DNA of 64,000 nt from Pseudoduganella guangdongensis (lineage in GTDB: Bacteria > Pseudomonadota > Gammaproteobacteria > Burkholderiales > Burkholderiaceae_D), in the NCBI RefSeq assembly GCF_009857475.1, contig NZ_WWCJ01000013.1, forward strand, positions 1 to 64,000, given 5' to 3'. The position numbers were made by a program, and so were the translations under genes. Below, in pieces: positions 8,301 through 16,562 of this stretch. The notes under the pieces were generated by a model, which was not told the origin of the DNA, did no database searches, and saw only the letters and a list, made by a program, of their open reading frames with translations. How positions within the stretch are numbered: the stretch's first letter is position 1; every line of letters starts with the position of its first letter.

Positions 8301-8910
8301 GGCCGCGCTGGACGAACTGGCGACCGCCTCCGAACGCAAGAACTTCCTCGACGCGCAGAACCGCGACCTGATGGAGGCGATTGCGACCCTGGAAGACGCG
8401 ATCACCAAGATCGACAAGGAAACCCGCGACCTGCTGCAGGACACCTTCGACCGCGTCAACCAAAGCTTCTCCGAACTGTTCCCGATCCTGTTCGGCGGCG
8501 GTCAGGCCAAACTGATCATGACCGGCGAGGAAATCCTCGACTCCGGCGTACAGGTCATGGCGCAGCCGCCCGGCAAGAAGAACGCCACCATCCACCTGCT
8601 GTCCGGCGGCGAAAAAGCCCTGACCGCAACGGCCCTGGTGTTCTCCATGTTCCGACTGAACCCCGCGCCATTCTGCCTGCTGGACGAGGTGGACGCGCCA
8701 CTGGACGACGCCAATACCGAGCGCTTCTGCCGCATGGTCAAGCGCATGTCGGACCAGACCCAATTCCTCTTCATCTCGCACAACAAGATTGCGATGGAGA
8801 TGGCCAATCAACTTATCGGTGTGACGATGCAGGAACAAGGTGTATCGCGCATCGTGGCGGTGGACATGGAATCCGCCGCATCCTTTGCTACTGAGGCTCA
8901 AGCCGCATGA
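5383..8910 (+). CDS. smc: Chromosome segregation ATPase SMC
   Basis: The 1175-residue protein has the full SMC layout. The N-terminal head has Walker A GPNGCGKSN (31-39), followed by a coiled coil to about 500 and a hinge at roughly 510-660. A second coiled coil returns to a C-terminal head with signature LSGGEKAL (from ~1073) and Walker B CLLDEVDAP (~1098). It condenses and organises the chromosome with ScpA/ScpB, which are not in this window. The start is the GTG at 5383, because the protein must begin MRLSSIKLSGFKSF to complete the first strand. zipA overlaps its end by 4 bases. Confidence 0.97.
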   Translation: MRLSSIKLSGFKSFVDPTNFQVPGQLVGVVGPNGCGKSNIIDAVRWVLGESKASELRGESMQDVIFNGSTHRKPAGRASVELIFDNHEGKASGQWGQYAEIAVKRTLTRDGTSTYYINGQPVRRRDIQDIFLGTGLGPRAYAIIGQGMISRIIESRPEELRVFLEEAAGVSKYKERRRETENRLHDTRENLLRVDDILRELNNNLEKLEGQAAVATKFHQLQTDQDEKQKLLWLLRKTEAQNEQARYFREMEQAQNDLEEQTAKLRNVELTLEQMRQAHFAVGDRLHQAQGHLYQTNSEIGSLEAQIKFVIESRSRLQQQLATLTAQRDQWQQQAEDYSSQIAEAEINLEELSARVEEARMLAEQKGELLPVLEQEWREAQTKSTESRARIMQAQQQLELESAHQRNASNILAGLATRKERLQQEKGGLALPDSSHLSNLKLQLEEKQQSLEEQNMMLEEALEQQPKLEEERQAAQAAVQSESAATHQLEARLNALRQLQERVQTEGKIVPWLQKHELNELPRLWQKLDIEEGWETALEAVLRERTSALQVSNIEWAKHFFSDAPPAKLALFAPAVAGAPAAPADAALRPFLDLLKLNDPGLRGVLQDWLHNVFLADDNASAFAARATLPAGGCFVTKQGHIITQSSVRFYAADDEQAGMLGRQHEIDNITKQLRAQSMLAEEARSRAVRADAALGNHSRLLTELRAKVQSLTASVHTLQLEVVKLSEIEARFNQRSNQIEADLAEIAAQEEEQMQVKLESEEKFEQLDMELGNLQGEHEDGQTAFMLKEQRLADARENLRELERKAQEAEFAEKSGRNRIDELRRNIATATAQVAQVTESLRAGQLELEGLESGAANEGLQELLDRRTQQERALADARHELDQITQQLRQHEDARMQNERSLQPQRDKITEMQLKEQAARLNQEQFAQQLAEVQADEAALAEKLHPEMKASYLQGEVTRLTNAIAALGAVNLAALDELATASERKNFLDAQNRDLMEAIATLEDAITKIDKETRDLLQDTFDRVNQSFSELFPILFGGGQAKLIMTGEEILDSGVQVMAQPPGKKNATIHLLSGGEKALTATALVFSMFRLNPAPFCLLDEVDAPLDDANTERFCRMVKRMSDQTQFLFISHNKIAMEMANQLIGVTMQEQGVSRIVAVDMESAASFATEAQAA

Positions 8911-10073
8911 TTACAGATCTTCAACTGAGTTTGCTCGCCGCCGGCGGTGTATTTGTCGTAGGCGTGATTAGTTATAACAAATGGCAGGAACATAAGCTGA
9001 AGAAGCGCGTTGAACGCGCGTTCGACGGCCAGCACGACGACGTGCTGATGCGCCCAGAAGGCGGCGCACGCGCCGAACCCAGCTTCCACATGGACGACGT
9101 GCCGATGCCGGACGCCGGCTCCGGCGCTTACGGCGTGCCTGAGCACCTGGGCGGCCATGTCGGCGCCGTGCCCGCGCCCGGCATCATGCCGGACAACGAC
9201 GCCACCGGCGGCAGCGCGGCAGGCGTTGCCGGCGCCCCGGTGCGCAGCGCCGACGCCGATGTGCCGGTGGAAGAGCTGGCGACCTGCCTGGTCGACCCGC
9301 TGATCGACTGCCTGCTGCCGCTGGAGCTGGAAGCCCCGACGCGCGGCGAAAAGCTGCTGCCGGCGCTGCAAAAGCTGCGCTTTGTCGGCAACAAACCGGT
9401 GCACTTTATCGGCCTGGCCGTGAGCGGCGACTGGGAGCCGGTGCGCCACGGCGTGGTCTACACCAAGTTGCAAGGCGGCGTGCAGCTGGCCAGCCGCAGC
9501 ACCGCGCTGAACGAACTGGAATACTCCGAACTGGTAACCCGCCTGCGCAGCGTGTCGGACGAAATCGGCGCCGAGCCGCACATCCCGGACATGATCGAAG
9601 TAATGCAGGACGCCAAGAACCTGCACCGCTTTGTCGCCAACCACGACGCCCAGCTGGGCGTCAACCTGGCCTCCAACGGCGCGCCATGGAATATCGCGAC
9701 CCTGCTGGGGGCGCTGGAAAAGCTCGGCTTCGACGTGCGGCCGGACGGCCGCTACGCGATGCCGGACGGCGAGGGCGGCCACCTGTTCACCCTCTCCACC
9801 AACGTGACGCTGGCCGAGGAGACCACCTCGCGCCTGACGCTGCTGCTCGACGTGCCGTGCGTGGCGCCGGCGCGCGACGGTTTCGGCTCCATGATCGCCT
9901 GCGCCAAGAACCTGATGGCGCGCCTGGACGCGACCATCGTTGACGACGCCAACCAGCCGCTGGCCGACGAAACCCTGGCCAGCATCGCCGGCCAGGTGAA
10001 GGAGTTCTACGACGACATGGCGGGCTCCGACATCCCGGCCGGTTCCACCCGCGCGCTGCGCCTGTTCAGTTAA
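8907..10073 (+). CDS. zipA: Cell division protein ZipA
   Basis: The 388-residue protein has one N-terminal membrane span (about residues 6-24, LSLLAAGGVFVVGVI). A basic patch follows (EHKLKKRVERAF), then a Pro/Ala/Gly-rich linker to about 125. The C-terminal globular domain matches the FtsZ-binding domain. ZipA anchors the FtsZ ring to the inner membrane at midcell. The start codon overlaps the smc stop (ATGA), indicating translational coupling. The smc-zipA-ligA order is common in gamma- and betaproteobacteria. Confidence 0.93.
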   Translation: MITDLQLSLLAAGGVFVVGVISYNKWQEHKLKKRVERAFDGQHDDVLMRPEGGARAEPSFHMDDVPMPDAGSGAYGVPEHLGGHVGAVPAPGIMPDNDATGGSAAGVAGAPVRSADADVPVEELATCLVDPLIDCLLPLELEAPTRGEKLLPALQKLRFVGNKPVHFIGLAVSGDWEPVRHGVVYTKLQGGVQLASRSTALNELEYSELVTRLRSVSDEIGAEPHIPDMIEVMQDAKNLHRFVANHDAQLGVNLASNGAPWNIATLLGALEKLGFDVRPDGRYAMPDGEGGHLFTLSTNVTLAEETTSRLTLLLDVPCVAPARDGFGSMIACAKNLMARLDATIVDDANQPLADETLASIAGQVKEFYDDMAGSDIPAGSTRALRLFS

Positions 10074-10091
10074 GCAGGTTGGCAACAGAGC

Positions 10092-12452
10092 ATGAGCATC
10101 ACCAACAACGCAACACCCGCCGCACGCGCCGCCTGGCTGACGGCGGAACTGAACCGCCACCTGCACGCCTACCACGTGCTGGACGCGCCCACCATTCCGG
10201 ACGCGGAGTACGACAAACTGTTCATGGAGCTGCAGGCCATCGAGGCCGCGCACCCTGAACTGCAAGCGCCCGATTCGCCGACCCTGCGCGTCGGCGCGCC
10301 GCCGCTGGACGTTTTCGCCTCGGTCACGCATGCCGTGCCGATGCTGTCGCTGAACAACGGCTTTAACGACGAGGACATCGAGAACTTCGACCGCCGCGTG
10401 CGCGAAGGCCTGGACGCGCTGGAAGTCGAGTATTCGACCGAGGCGAAATACGACGGCCTGGCCATCAGCCTGCGCTACGAGGACGGCGTCTTCGTGCAGG
10501 CCGCTACGCGTGGCGATGGCTATACCGGCGAGGACGTCACCGCCAATGTCCGCACCATCCGGGGCATTCCGCTGCGCCTGGCCACCGACACGCCGCCGCC
10601 GGTGCTGGAAGTGCGCGGCGAGGTGCTGATGTTCAAGGCCGACTTCGCCGCCCTGAACGCGCGCCAGCGCGAGCTGGGGCAAAAGGAATTCGTCAACCCG
10701 CGCAACGCCGCCGCCGGCGCGTTGCGCCAGCTTGATTCGCGCATCACCGCCCAGCGCAAGCTGAGCTTCTTCGCTTACGGCATCGGTGAGCTGACTGGCG
10801 CCGAACTGCCAGCCACCCACAGCGCGCTGCTGGACTGGTACGCCCAACTGGGCTTGCCGGTGAGCGCGGAACGCGATGTGGTACGGGGCAAGGAAGGCCT
10901 GGCCGCCTACTACGAGCGCATCGGCAAGGCGCGTCCGGCGCTGCCTTACGAAATCGACGGCGTGGTCTACAAGACCAACCGCCTCGCCGACCAGCGCGCG
11001 CTGGGCTTCGTGTCGCGCGCGCCGCGCTTTGCGCTGGCCCATAAATTCCCGGCCGAAGAGGCGTTGACCACGGTGCAGGCCATCGAGGTGCAGGTCGGCC
11101 GCACCGGCGCCATCACCCCGGTGGCGCGTCTGGTGCCGGTGTTCGTGGGCGGCGTGACCGTTACCAACGCGACCCTGCACAACGAGGACGAAGTGCGCCG
11201 CAAGGACGTGCGCGTAGGCGACACCGTGATCGTGCGCCGCGCCGGCGACGTGATCCCGGAAGTGCTGGCCGTGGTGCTGGACAAGCGCCCCATGCCGGAA
11301 CCGGCAATGTGGGCGCTGCCCGCCGCATGCCCGGTGTGCGGCTCGCACGTGGTGCGCGAAGAAGGCGAGGCCGTGGCGCGCTGCTCGGGCGGCCTGTTCT
11401 GCTCGGCCCAGCGCAAGGAGGCGATCCGCCACTTCTGCGGCCGCCGCATGATGGATATCGAAGGCCTGGGCGACCGCTATATCGACAACCTGGTGGAGTG
11501 CAACCTGGTGCACGGCGTGGCGGACCTGTACCGCCTGACGCTGGACGACCTGCTGAAAATGAAGCGCATGGCCGACGAGCGCGACGGCACCACGCCGGAC
11601 ACCGCCGCCCAGGGCAAGGTGCCGACCAAGTGGGCCGAGAACCTGCTGGAGGCGATTGCCGCCGCCAAGAATCCGCCGCTGGAACGCCTGCTGTTCGGGC
11701 TCGGCATCCGCCACGTGGGCGAATCGACGGCCAAGACCCTGGCCGACTGGCTGGGCCGCCTGGATCTGGTGCGCCGCGCGCCGGTCGCGCTGCTGCGCGT
11801 GCTGCCTGATATCGGCGGCATCGTGGCCGAGTCGATCGCCGACTTCTTCGCCGAAGCACGCAACCAGGAAGCGCTGGACGCGCTGCTGGCAGCGGGCGTG
11901 GCGCCGAAAGGCGAACATGCGCCGAAGGCCGCGCTGCGCGAAAAGCTGGAGCCGGTGGCCTTGCTGGCCGCCCTTGGCATTCCCAAACTGACCGAACCGC
12001 GTGCGCGCCAGCTGGCCGAGCAGGTTGACCAGGTGAGCCCGGGCGCCACGCTGCTGGCCCTGGCCCACCTGCAGGTGTTCAATGTCTTCGGCCTGCCGGC
12101 CGCTGTCGCCGAAGCGCTCGACGCGTGGATGCGCGAGCCGGGCAACCGCGAGGCGCTGGTGGCGCTGCACGAACTGCGCGAAGACCTGCTGGCGCAGTTG
12201 CCGCAGGCGGCCGAGACGGAGGGCGCCATGGCCGGCAAGACTTTCGTCCTGACCGGCACGCTGTCCACCATGAGCCGCGACCAGGCGCAAGCCCTGATCG
12301 AGCAGGCGGGCGGCAAAGTGTCCGGTTCGGTATCGAAGAAAACCTCGTATGTGGTGGCCGGGGCCGAGGCGGGCAGCAAGCTGGCCAAGGCGGAAGACCT
12401 GGGGGTCACCATTCTTGATGAAGCGGGCTTGCTCGCGTTGCTGGGAGCTTGA
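10092..12452 (+). CDS. ligA: NAD-dependent DNA ligase LigA with an extra HhH-like region
   Basis: Domains in order: Ia, then an adenylation domain with the lysine nucleophile in AKYDG (Lys119), OB fold, four-Cys zinc finger (CPVCG ... CSGGLFC), helix-hairpin-helix region, and a C-terminal BRCT domain from about 711 (MAGKTFVLTG). The enzyme seals nicks with NAD+ during replication and repair. At 786 residues it is roughly 100 longer than E. coli LigA (671). The surplus lies at about residues 605-710, between the HhH and BRCT domains. This extra block (from LEPVALLAALGIPKL, ~619) resembles the preceding HhH segment (from ~530), suggesting an old internal duplication. The def gene follows at once. 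Confidence 0.96.
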   Translation: MSITNNATPAARAAWLTAELNRHLHAYHVLDAPTIPDAEYDKLFMELQAIEAAHPELQAPDSPTLRVGAPPLDVFASVTHAVPMLSLNNGFNDEDIENFDRRVREGLDALEVEYSTEAKYDGLAISLRYEDGVFVQAATRGDGYTGEDVTANVRTIRGIPLRLATDTPPPVLEVRGEVLMFKADFAALNARQRELGQKEFVNPRNAAAGALRQLDSRITAQRKLSFFAYGIGELTGAELPATHSALLDWYAQLGLPVSAERDVVRGKEGLAAYYERIGKARPALPYEIDGVVYKTNRLADQRALGFVSRAPRFALAHKFPAEEALTTVQAIEVQVGRTGAITPVARLVPVFVGGVTVTNATLHNEDEVRRKDVRVGDTVIVRRAGDVIPEVLAVVLDKRPMPEPAMWALPAACPVCGSHVVREEGEAVARCSGGLFCSAQRKEAIRHFCGRRMMDIEGLGDRYIDNLVECNLVHGVADLYRLTLDDLLKMKRMADERDGTTPDTAAQGKVPTKWAENLLEAIAAAKNPPLERLLFGLGIRHVGESTAKTLADWLGRLDLVRRAPVALLRVLPDIGGIVAESIADFFAEARNQEALDALLAAGVAPKGEHAPKAALREKLEPVALLAALGIPKLTEPRARQLAEQVDQVSPGATLLALAHLQVFNVFGLPAAVAEALDAWMREPGNREALVALHELREDLLAQLPQAAETEGAMAGKTFVLTGTLSTMSRDQAQALIEQAGGKVSGSVSKKTSYVVAGAEAGSKLAKAEDLGVTILDEAGLLALLGA

Positions 12453-12454
12453 AC

Positions 12455-12991
12455 ATGGCGGTGCGTGAAATCCTGAAGATGGGCGATCCGCGCCTGCTGC
12501 GCGTGGCGGAACCGGTGCGCGAGTTCAATACGGCGCAGCTGCATGCCCTGATCGTCGACATGTTCGACACCATGCATGCCGCCAACGGCGCCGGCCTGGC
12601 AGCGCCGCAGATCGGCGTCAACCTGCAGCTGGTGATTTACGGCTTCAAGTCCAACGCGCGCTATCCCGATGCGCCGCAGGTGCCGGAGACGGTGCTGATC
12701 AATCCCGTGCTGACGCCGATCGGCGAGCAGATGGAAGAGGCGTTCGAAGGCTGCCTGTCGGTGCCTGGCCTGCGCGGCAGCGTGCCGCGCTATACGCGCC
12801 TGCACTATGAAGGCTATGACCAGTTCGGCGCACGCATTGTGCGCGATGCGGACGGCTTCCATGCGCGCGTGGTGCAGCACGAGGTCGATCACCTGCTCGG
12901 CATCCTCTATCCAGCACGGATCCGCGACTTCAGCAAATTTGGATTTACCTCAGTGTTGTTCCCAGACCTTGACCCGGGTGATGACGATTGA
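12455..12991 (+). CDS. def: Peptide deformylase
   Basis: The 178-residue protein shows the three deformylase motifs: GAGLAAPQ (45-52), EGCLS (metal ligand Cys100) and QHEVDHLLG (HEVDH, His142 and His146 as metal ligands, Glu143 catalytic). It removes the formyl group from nascent proteins. I place the start at the ATG at 12455 because GGGAG lies 7 bases upstream, inside the end of ligA. A TTG at 12449 would add two residues and overlap ligA. This is not the usual def-fmt locus, so it may be a second deformylase in the genome. Confidence 0.95.
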   Translation: MAVREILKMGDPRLLRVAEPVREFNTAQLHALIVDMFDTMHAANGAGLAAPQIGVNLQLVIYGFKSNARYPDAPQVPETVLINPVLTPIGEQMEEAFEGCLSVPGLRGSVPRYTRLHYEGYDQFGARIVRDADGFHARVVQHEVDHLLGILYPARIRDFSKFGFTSVLFPDLDPGDDD

Positions 12992-13042
12992 GGTAATATT
13001 CCGGCAAGTTTGTTTTCATACCAATAATCGGAATTCCTCCAG

Positions 13043-15028
13043 ATGAGCAACCAGTCGCACAACAACCCGCTTGAATTCAGTGTCCGCGGCATCGTCCTCG
13101 GCATTCTCATCACACTGGTCTTTACCGCGGCGCAGGTCTACCTCGGCCTGAAAGTAGGCCTGACCTTCGCCACCTCGATTCCCGCCGCCGTCATTTCGAT
13201 GGCGCTGCTCAGCGCCTTCAAGGACGCGACGATCCAGGAAAACAATATTGTGCAGACCATCGCATCGTCCGCCGGCACGCTGGCGTCGGTGATCTTTGTG
13301 CTGCCTGGCCTGTTGATGATTGGCTGGTGGGCCCAGATCCCGTTCTGGCCAACCTTCGGCGCCTGCGCCATCGGCGGCGTGCTGGGGGTGATGTACACCG
13401 TGCCGCTGCGCCGCGCGCTAGTGACGCAATCGAGCCTGCCGTATCCGGAAGGCGTGGCGGCCGCGGAAGTGCTGAAGGTCGGCACGCAGTCGCGCTCCGG
13501 CGCGCGCGAAGGCAAGGCCGGCCTGTGGGCGGTGATCTGGGGTTCCGTGGCCTCGGCGCTGTTCGCCTTCCTGGCAGCGGCCAAGCTGATGGCCCATGAG
13601 GTTGCGCACTTCGTCAAGGTGGGCAACGGCGCTACCGGCCTGGGTGCTTCCAGCTCACTGGCCCTGATCGGCGCGGGTCACCTGATGGGCATCACCGTCG
13701 GTATCGCCATGCTGGTCGGCTTGTTCATCGCCTGGGGCGTGCTGGTGCCGCTGCTGACCAACTGGGCGCCTGCCGCAGCTGGCGTTGCAGTGGCGGACCA
13801 GGCCATTGGCGTGTGGCGCACCGAAGTGCGTATGATCGGCGCTGGCACCATTGGTGCCGCTGCCATCGTCACCCTGGCCACGCTGGGCAAGCCGGTGCTC
13901 GGCGGCCTGAAGTCGGCCATGGAAGCATCGCGCCGCGCCAAGCAAGGTGGCGGCGACGTGCCACGCGAAGACAAGGACTTGCCGATCTTCTTTGTTGGCC
14001 TGGTCACCATCTTGTCGATGGTGCCGGCCGGCTGGCTGCTGGCGTCCTTCCTTTCCGGCGGTCCGCTGTCCTCGATCTCGACCACCCTGGTAGTTGTCGG
14101 TATCGGCTATATCCTGGTGGCCGGCATGCTGGCAGCAGCGGTGTGCGGCTACATGGCGGGCCTGATCGGCTCCTCCAATTCGCCGGTATCCGGCCTGGCC
14201 ATCCTGACTATCCTCGGCGCTGCAACGTCCGTGGGCTGGGTCGGCCGTGAAATCATGGGCCCGGACACCGCCCAGGCGCTGATCGCTTTCGCCCTGTTCG
14301 TCACCACCGTGGTGCTGGCGGTGGCGGTGATCGGCAACGACAACCTGCAGGATCTGAAGACCGGCCAACTGGTCGGCGCCACCCCGTGGAAGCAGCAGAT
14401 TGCGCTGATCATCGGCGTGTTTGCGGGTTCCTGCGTGGTGCCGCCGGTGCTGGAACTGCTGAACCATGCCAATGGTTTCGCCGGCGCGCCGAACGCCAAC
14501 GCCATTTCGGACCAGCCGCTGGCCGCGCCGCAGGCGACCCTGATCTCCACCTTGGCCAAAGGTGTGATCGGCGGCGACCTGCGCTGGGACCTGGTGGGCT
14601 ACGGCGCCCTGATCGGCCTGGCCCTGGTGGTGATCGACTTCATGCTGAAGTCCACCAGCAACAAAAAATACAGCCTGCCTCCGCTCGGCGTCGGCTTGGC
14701 GATTTACTTGCCGTCGGCCGTCACCGCGCCGGTGGTGGTGGGCGCTGTAGCCGGCTACTTCTTCGAAAAAGCCATGCGTGGCAGGAAGCACGGAGAAGCT
14801 GCATCGCGCCTGAGCGTTCTGGTGATGTCGGGCTTTATTGTCGGCGAGAGCCTGTTCAACGTGGCGCTGGCCGGCCTGATCGTGCTGACCAATAACGGCG
14901 AGCCATTGGCGATCGCCAACGGCATGTCGGAAGCGACCACCATGCTGATCGCGATTGCAGCCGCCACCGCTGTGGTGGTGGGCCTGTACCGCTGGGCGTC
15001 CAACTCGGCGCGCGCAATCGAGGCCTGA
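13043..15028 (+). CDS. OPT-family transporter (oligopeptide/metal-chelate type)
   Basis: The 661-residue polytopic membrane protein has about 14-16 hydrophobic spans and begins with the OPT hallmark (GLKVGLTFATSIPAAVISMA). The conserved ENNIVQTIASSAG stretch and the PYPEGVAAAEVLK loop also match the family. OPT/YSL proteins carry small peptides or metal chelates using the proton gradient; the substrate cannot be read from sequence. The next gene starts on its last base (TGATG), so the 231-aa membrane protein is probably co-expressed. The ribosome binding site (GGA about 9 bases upstream) is weak. Confidence 0.9.
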   Translation: MSNQSHNNPLEFSVRGIVLGILITLVFTAAQVYLGLKVGLTFATSIPAAVISMALLSAFKDATIQENNIVQTIASSAGTLASVIFVLPGLLMIGWWAQIPFWPTFGACAIGGVLGVMYTVPLRRALVTQSSLPYPEGVAAAEVLKVGTQSRSGAREGKAGLWAVIWGSVASALFAFLAAAKLMAHEVAHFVKVGNGATGLGASSSLALIGAGHLMGITVGIAMLVGLFIAWGVLVPLLTNWAPAAAGVAVADQAIGVWRTEVRMIGAGTIGAAAIVTLATLGKPVLGGLKSAMEASRRAKQGGGDVPREDKDLPIFFVGLVTILSMVPAGWLLASFLSGGPLSSISTTLVVVGIGYILVAGMLAAAVCGYMAGLIGSSNSPVSGLAILTILGAATSVGWVGREIMGPDTAQALIAFALFVTTVVLAVAVIGNDNLQDLKTGQLVGATPWKQQIALIIGVFAGSCVVPPVLELLNHANGFAGAPNANAISDQPLAAPQATLISTLAKGVIGGDLRWDLVGYGALIGLALVVIDFMLKSTSNKKYSLPPLGVGLAIYLPSAVTAPVVVGAVAGYFFEKAMRGRKHGEAASRLSVLVMSGFIVGESLFNVALAGLIVLTNNGEPLAIANGMSEATTMLIAIAAATAVVVGLYRWASNSARAIEA

Positions 15029-15723
15029 TGGGCCTGGGAGAAATCCTGAATAGCGCTGGCCAGGCTTTGCTCCTGGTCGGCGCGGCACCCTGGTCGCTAT
15101 TGGCGGGTGTGCTGGTTTACTTTGTTGTTGCGGAAGCGCTGATGCTGGTTCCCCGCATCGGCTTCCTGCTCAAGTTCTGCATCGCGGCCCTGCTGGCGCC
15201 GCAAGTCCTGGCGATGTTCCGCGTCGCCTCCCTTGGCGAAACGCCTTCGCTGCGCATCCTTGCCGATTTCGTCTACCTGCCGCCATCCTCAATGCTGGTG
15301 CTGTGCACCACGGCCTTGCTGCCGTTCTTCGTTGGCCTGTGCTATTTTGGCGTGATGCGGCGCGCCGACGGCCTGCGATTCTTTTTCGGGAATGTGCTGA
15401 AACAGAAAGCGCCAGAGGCCAAGCACTTCCTCGCGTTCAAAGCCATCATGACCCTCGCCGGTCTGCCATTTACTTATGTGGCGCCGGCCATGGTGCTCAA
15501 GGGCTATATTGGCGGCAACGCGCTGGAACAGGGTTTGCTGGCAGCTTTGCTGTATTGGCCGTCGCTACTGGCGTTGCTGGTCGCTGTCGTGGCTTTCGAA
15601 GCGCTGGTGGCGGTCTTGCCGCGCAAGCTGGTCGCGTTGCTTGTGGCGCCGCTGCTGGCAGGTTTCCTGTTGTTCCTGTTTGCTTTCACTTACGCGCTGT
15701 CCGTGCGTGCTTTCGGAGTGTGA
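15028..15723 (+). CDS. Hypothetical inner-membrane protein coupled to the OPT transporter
   Basis: The 231-residue protein is very hydrophobic, with about six likely spans (for example SLLAGVLVYFVVAEALML, LVLCTTALLPFFVGLCYF and LVAVVAFEALVAVL). There is no signal for a soluble domain and no catalytic motif that I can see. Its ATG shares one base with the stop codon of the OPT gene, and an aldo/keto reductase starts 2 bases after its own stop, so the three genes form one unit. A role as accessory subunit or in the same stress response is inference from position only. Confidence 0.75.
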   Translation: MGLGEILNSAGQALLLVGAAPWSLLAGVLVYFVVAEALMLVPRIGFLLKFCIAALLAPQVLAMFRVASLGETPSLRILADFVYLPPSSMLVLCTTALLPFFVGLCYFGVMRRADGLRFFFGNVLKQKAPEAKHFLAFKAIMTLAGLPFTYVAPAMVLKGYIGGNALEQGLLAALLYWPSLLALLVAVVAFEALVAVLPRKLVALLVAPLLAGFLLFLFAFTYALSVRAFGV

Positions 15724-15725
15724 CC

Positions 15726-16547
15726 ATGACGTTATCGAGGATGGGGCAGGGTACCTGGAATATGGGCGAGCGGCCTGCTGACAAGGCAGCCGAGGTGCGC
15801 GCCCTGCAACTGGGGCTGGACCTGGGCATGACGGTGATCGACACGGCGGAGATGTATGCCGATGGCGGCGCCGAGCAAGTCGTCGGCGAGGCCATTGCCG
15901 GACGCCGCAGCGAAGCCTACCTGGTCAGCAAGGTGTTGCCGCAGAACGCTTCGCGCAAGGGCGTGGTGGCGGCCTGCGAGCAGAGCCTGAAGCGGATGAA
16001 GGTCGAGCATATCGACCTGTACCTGCTGCATTGGCCCGGCAGCATCCCCTTGGCCGAAACCCTGGAAGGACTGATGGCGTTGAAGAAGGCGGGTAAGATC
16101 CATGAATACGGCGTCAGCAACTTCGACCTGGCCGACATGAAAGCGGCTGATGCCCTGCCGGGCGGCGACGCGATCGAAGCCAACCAGGTGCTGTACAACT
16201 TGCGCCGGCGCGGCGCCGAATGGGACTTGCTGCCCTGGTGCGAGGAGCACGGCGTCCTGCTGATGGCGTATTCGCCGCTGGAGTCGGACCGCGCCGAGCA
16301 AGCGCGCCTGCTGGCAGAGCCGGCCCTGCAGGCGGTGGCGGCGCGCCACCAGGCTACGCCGGCGCAGATTGCGCTGGCATGGTTGCTGCGGCGCGACGGC
16401 GTGATGCCTATCCCCAAAGCCGTGAGCGAGGCCCACGTGCGCGCCAATGCGGCCGCCATGTCGCTGCGGCTGGACCAGGAGGACCTGGCCGTGCTGGACC
16501 GGTCGTTCTCACCGCCACGGCGCGCGACGCCGCTCGACGTGCTCTGA
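15726..16547 (+). CDS. Aldo/keto reductase
   Basis: The 273-residue TIM-barrel oxidoreductase has the full catalytic tetrad: Asp39 and Tyr44 (DTAEMYADG), Lys69 (VSKVLP) and His102 (LHWPGS). The NADPH-binding end is visible near IPKAVSEAHVRANAA. It should reduce aldehydes or ketones with NADPH; the substrate is unknown. The start is the ATG at 15726, two bases after the preceding stop. The frame extends further upstream, but that would overlap the membrane-protein gene. It lies tail to tail with the mipA-like gene, only 15 bases apart, with no terminator visible. Confidence 0.93.
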   Translation: MTLSRMGQGTWNMGERPADKAAEVRALQLGLDLGMTVIDTAEMYADGGAEQVVGEAIAGRRSEAYLVSKVLPQNASRKGVVAACEQSLKRMKVEHIDLYLLHWPGSIPLAETLEGLMALKKAGKIHEYGVSNFDLADMKAADALPGGDAIEANQVLYNLRRRGAEWDLLPWCEEHGVLLMAYSPLESDRAEQARLLAEPALQAVAARHQATPAQIALAWLLRRDGVMPIPKAVSEAHVRANAAAMSLRLDQEDLAVLDRSFSPPRRATPLDVL

Positions 16548-16562
16548 GGCGCGACAGCTTTC

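Noticed and set aside
8898..12290. 1130-aa open frame on the minus strand across zipA and ligA
   Set aside because: Shadow of two well-supported genes; composition (His/Gln/Arg/Ala-rich) is typical of antisense frames in GC-rich DNA.
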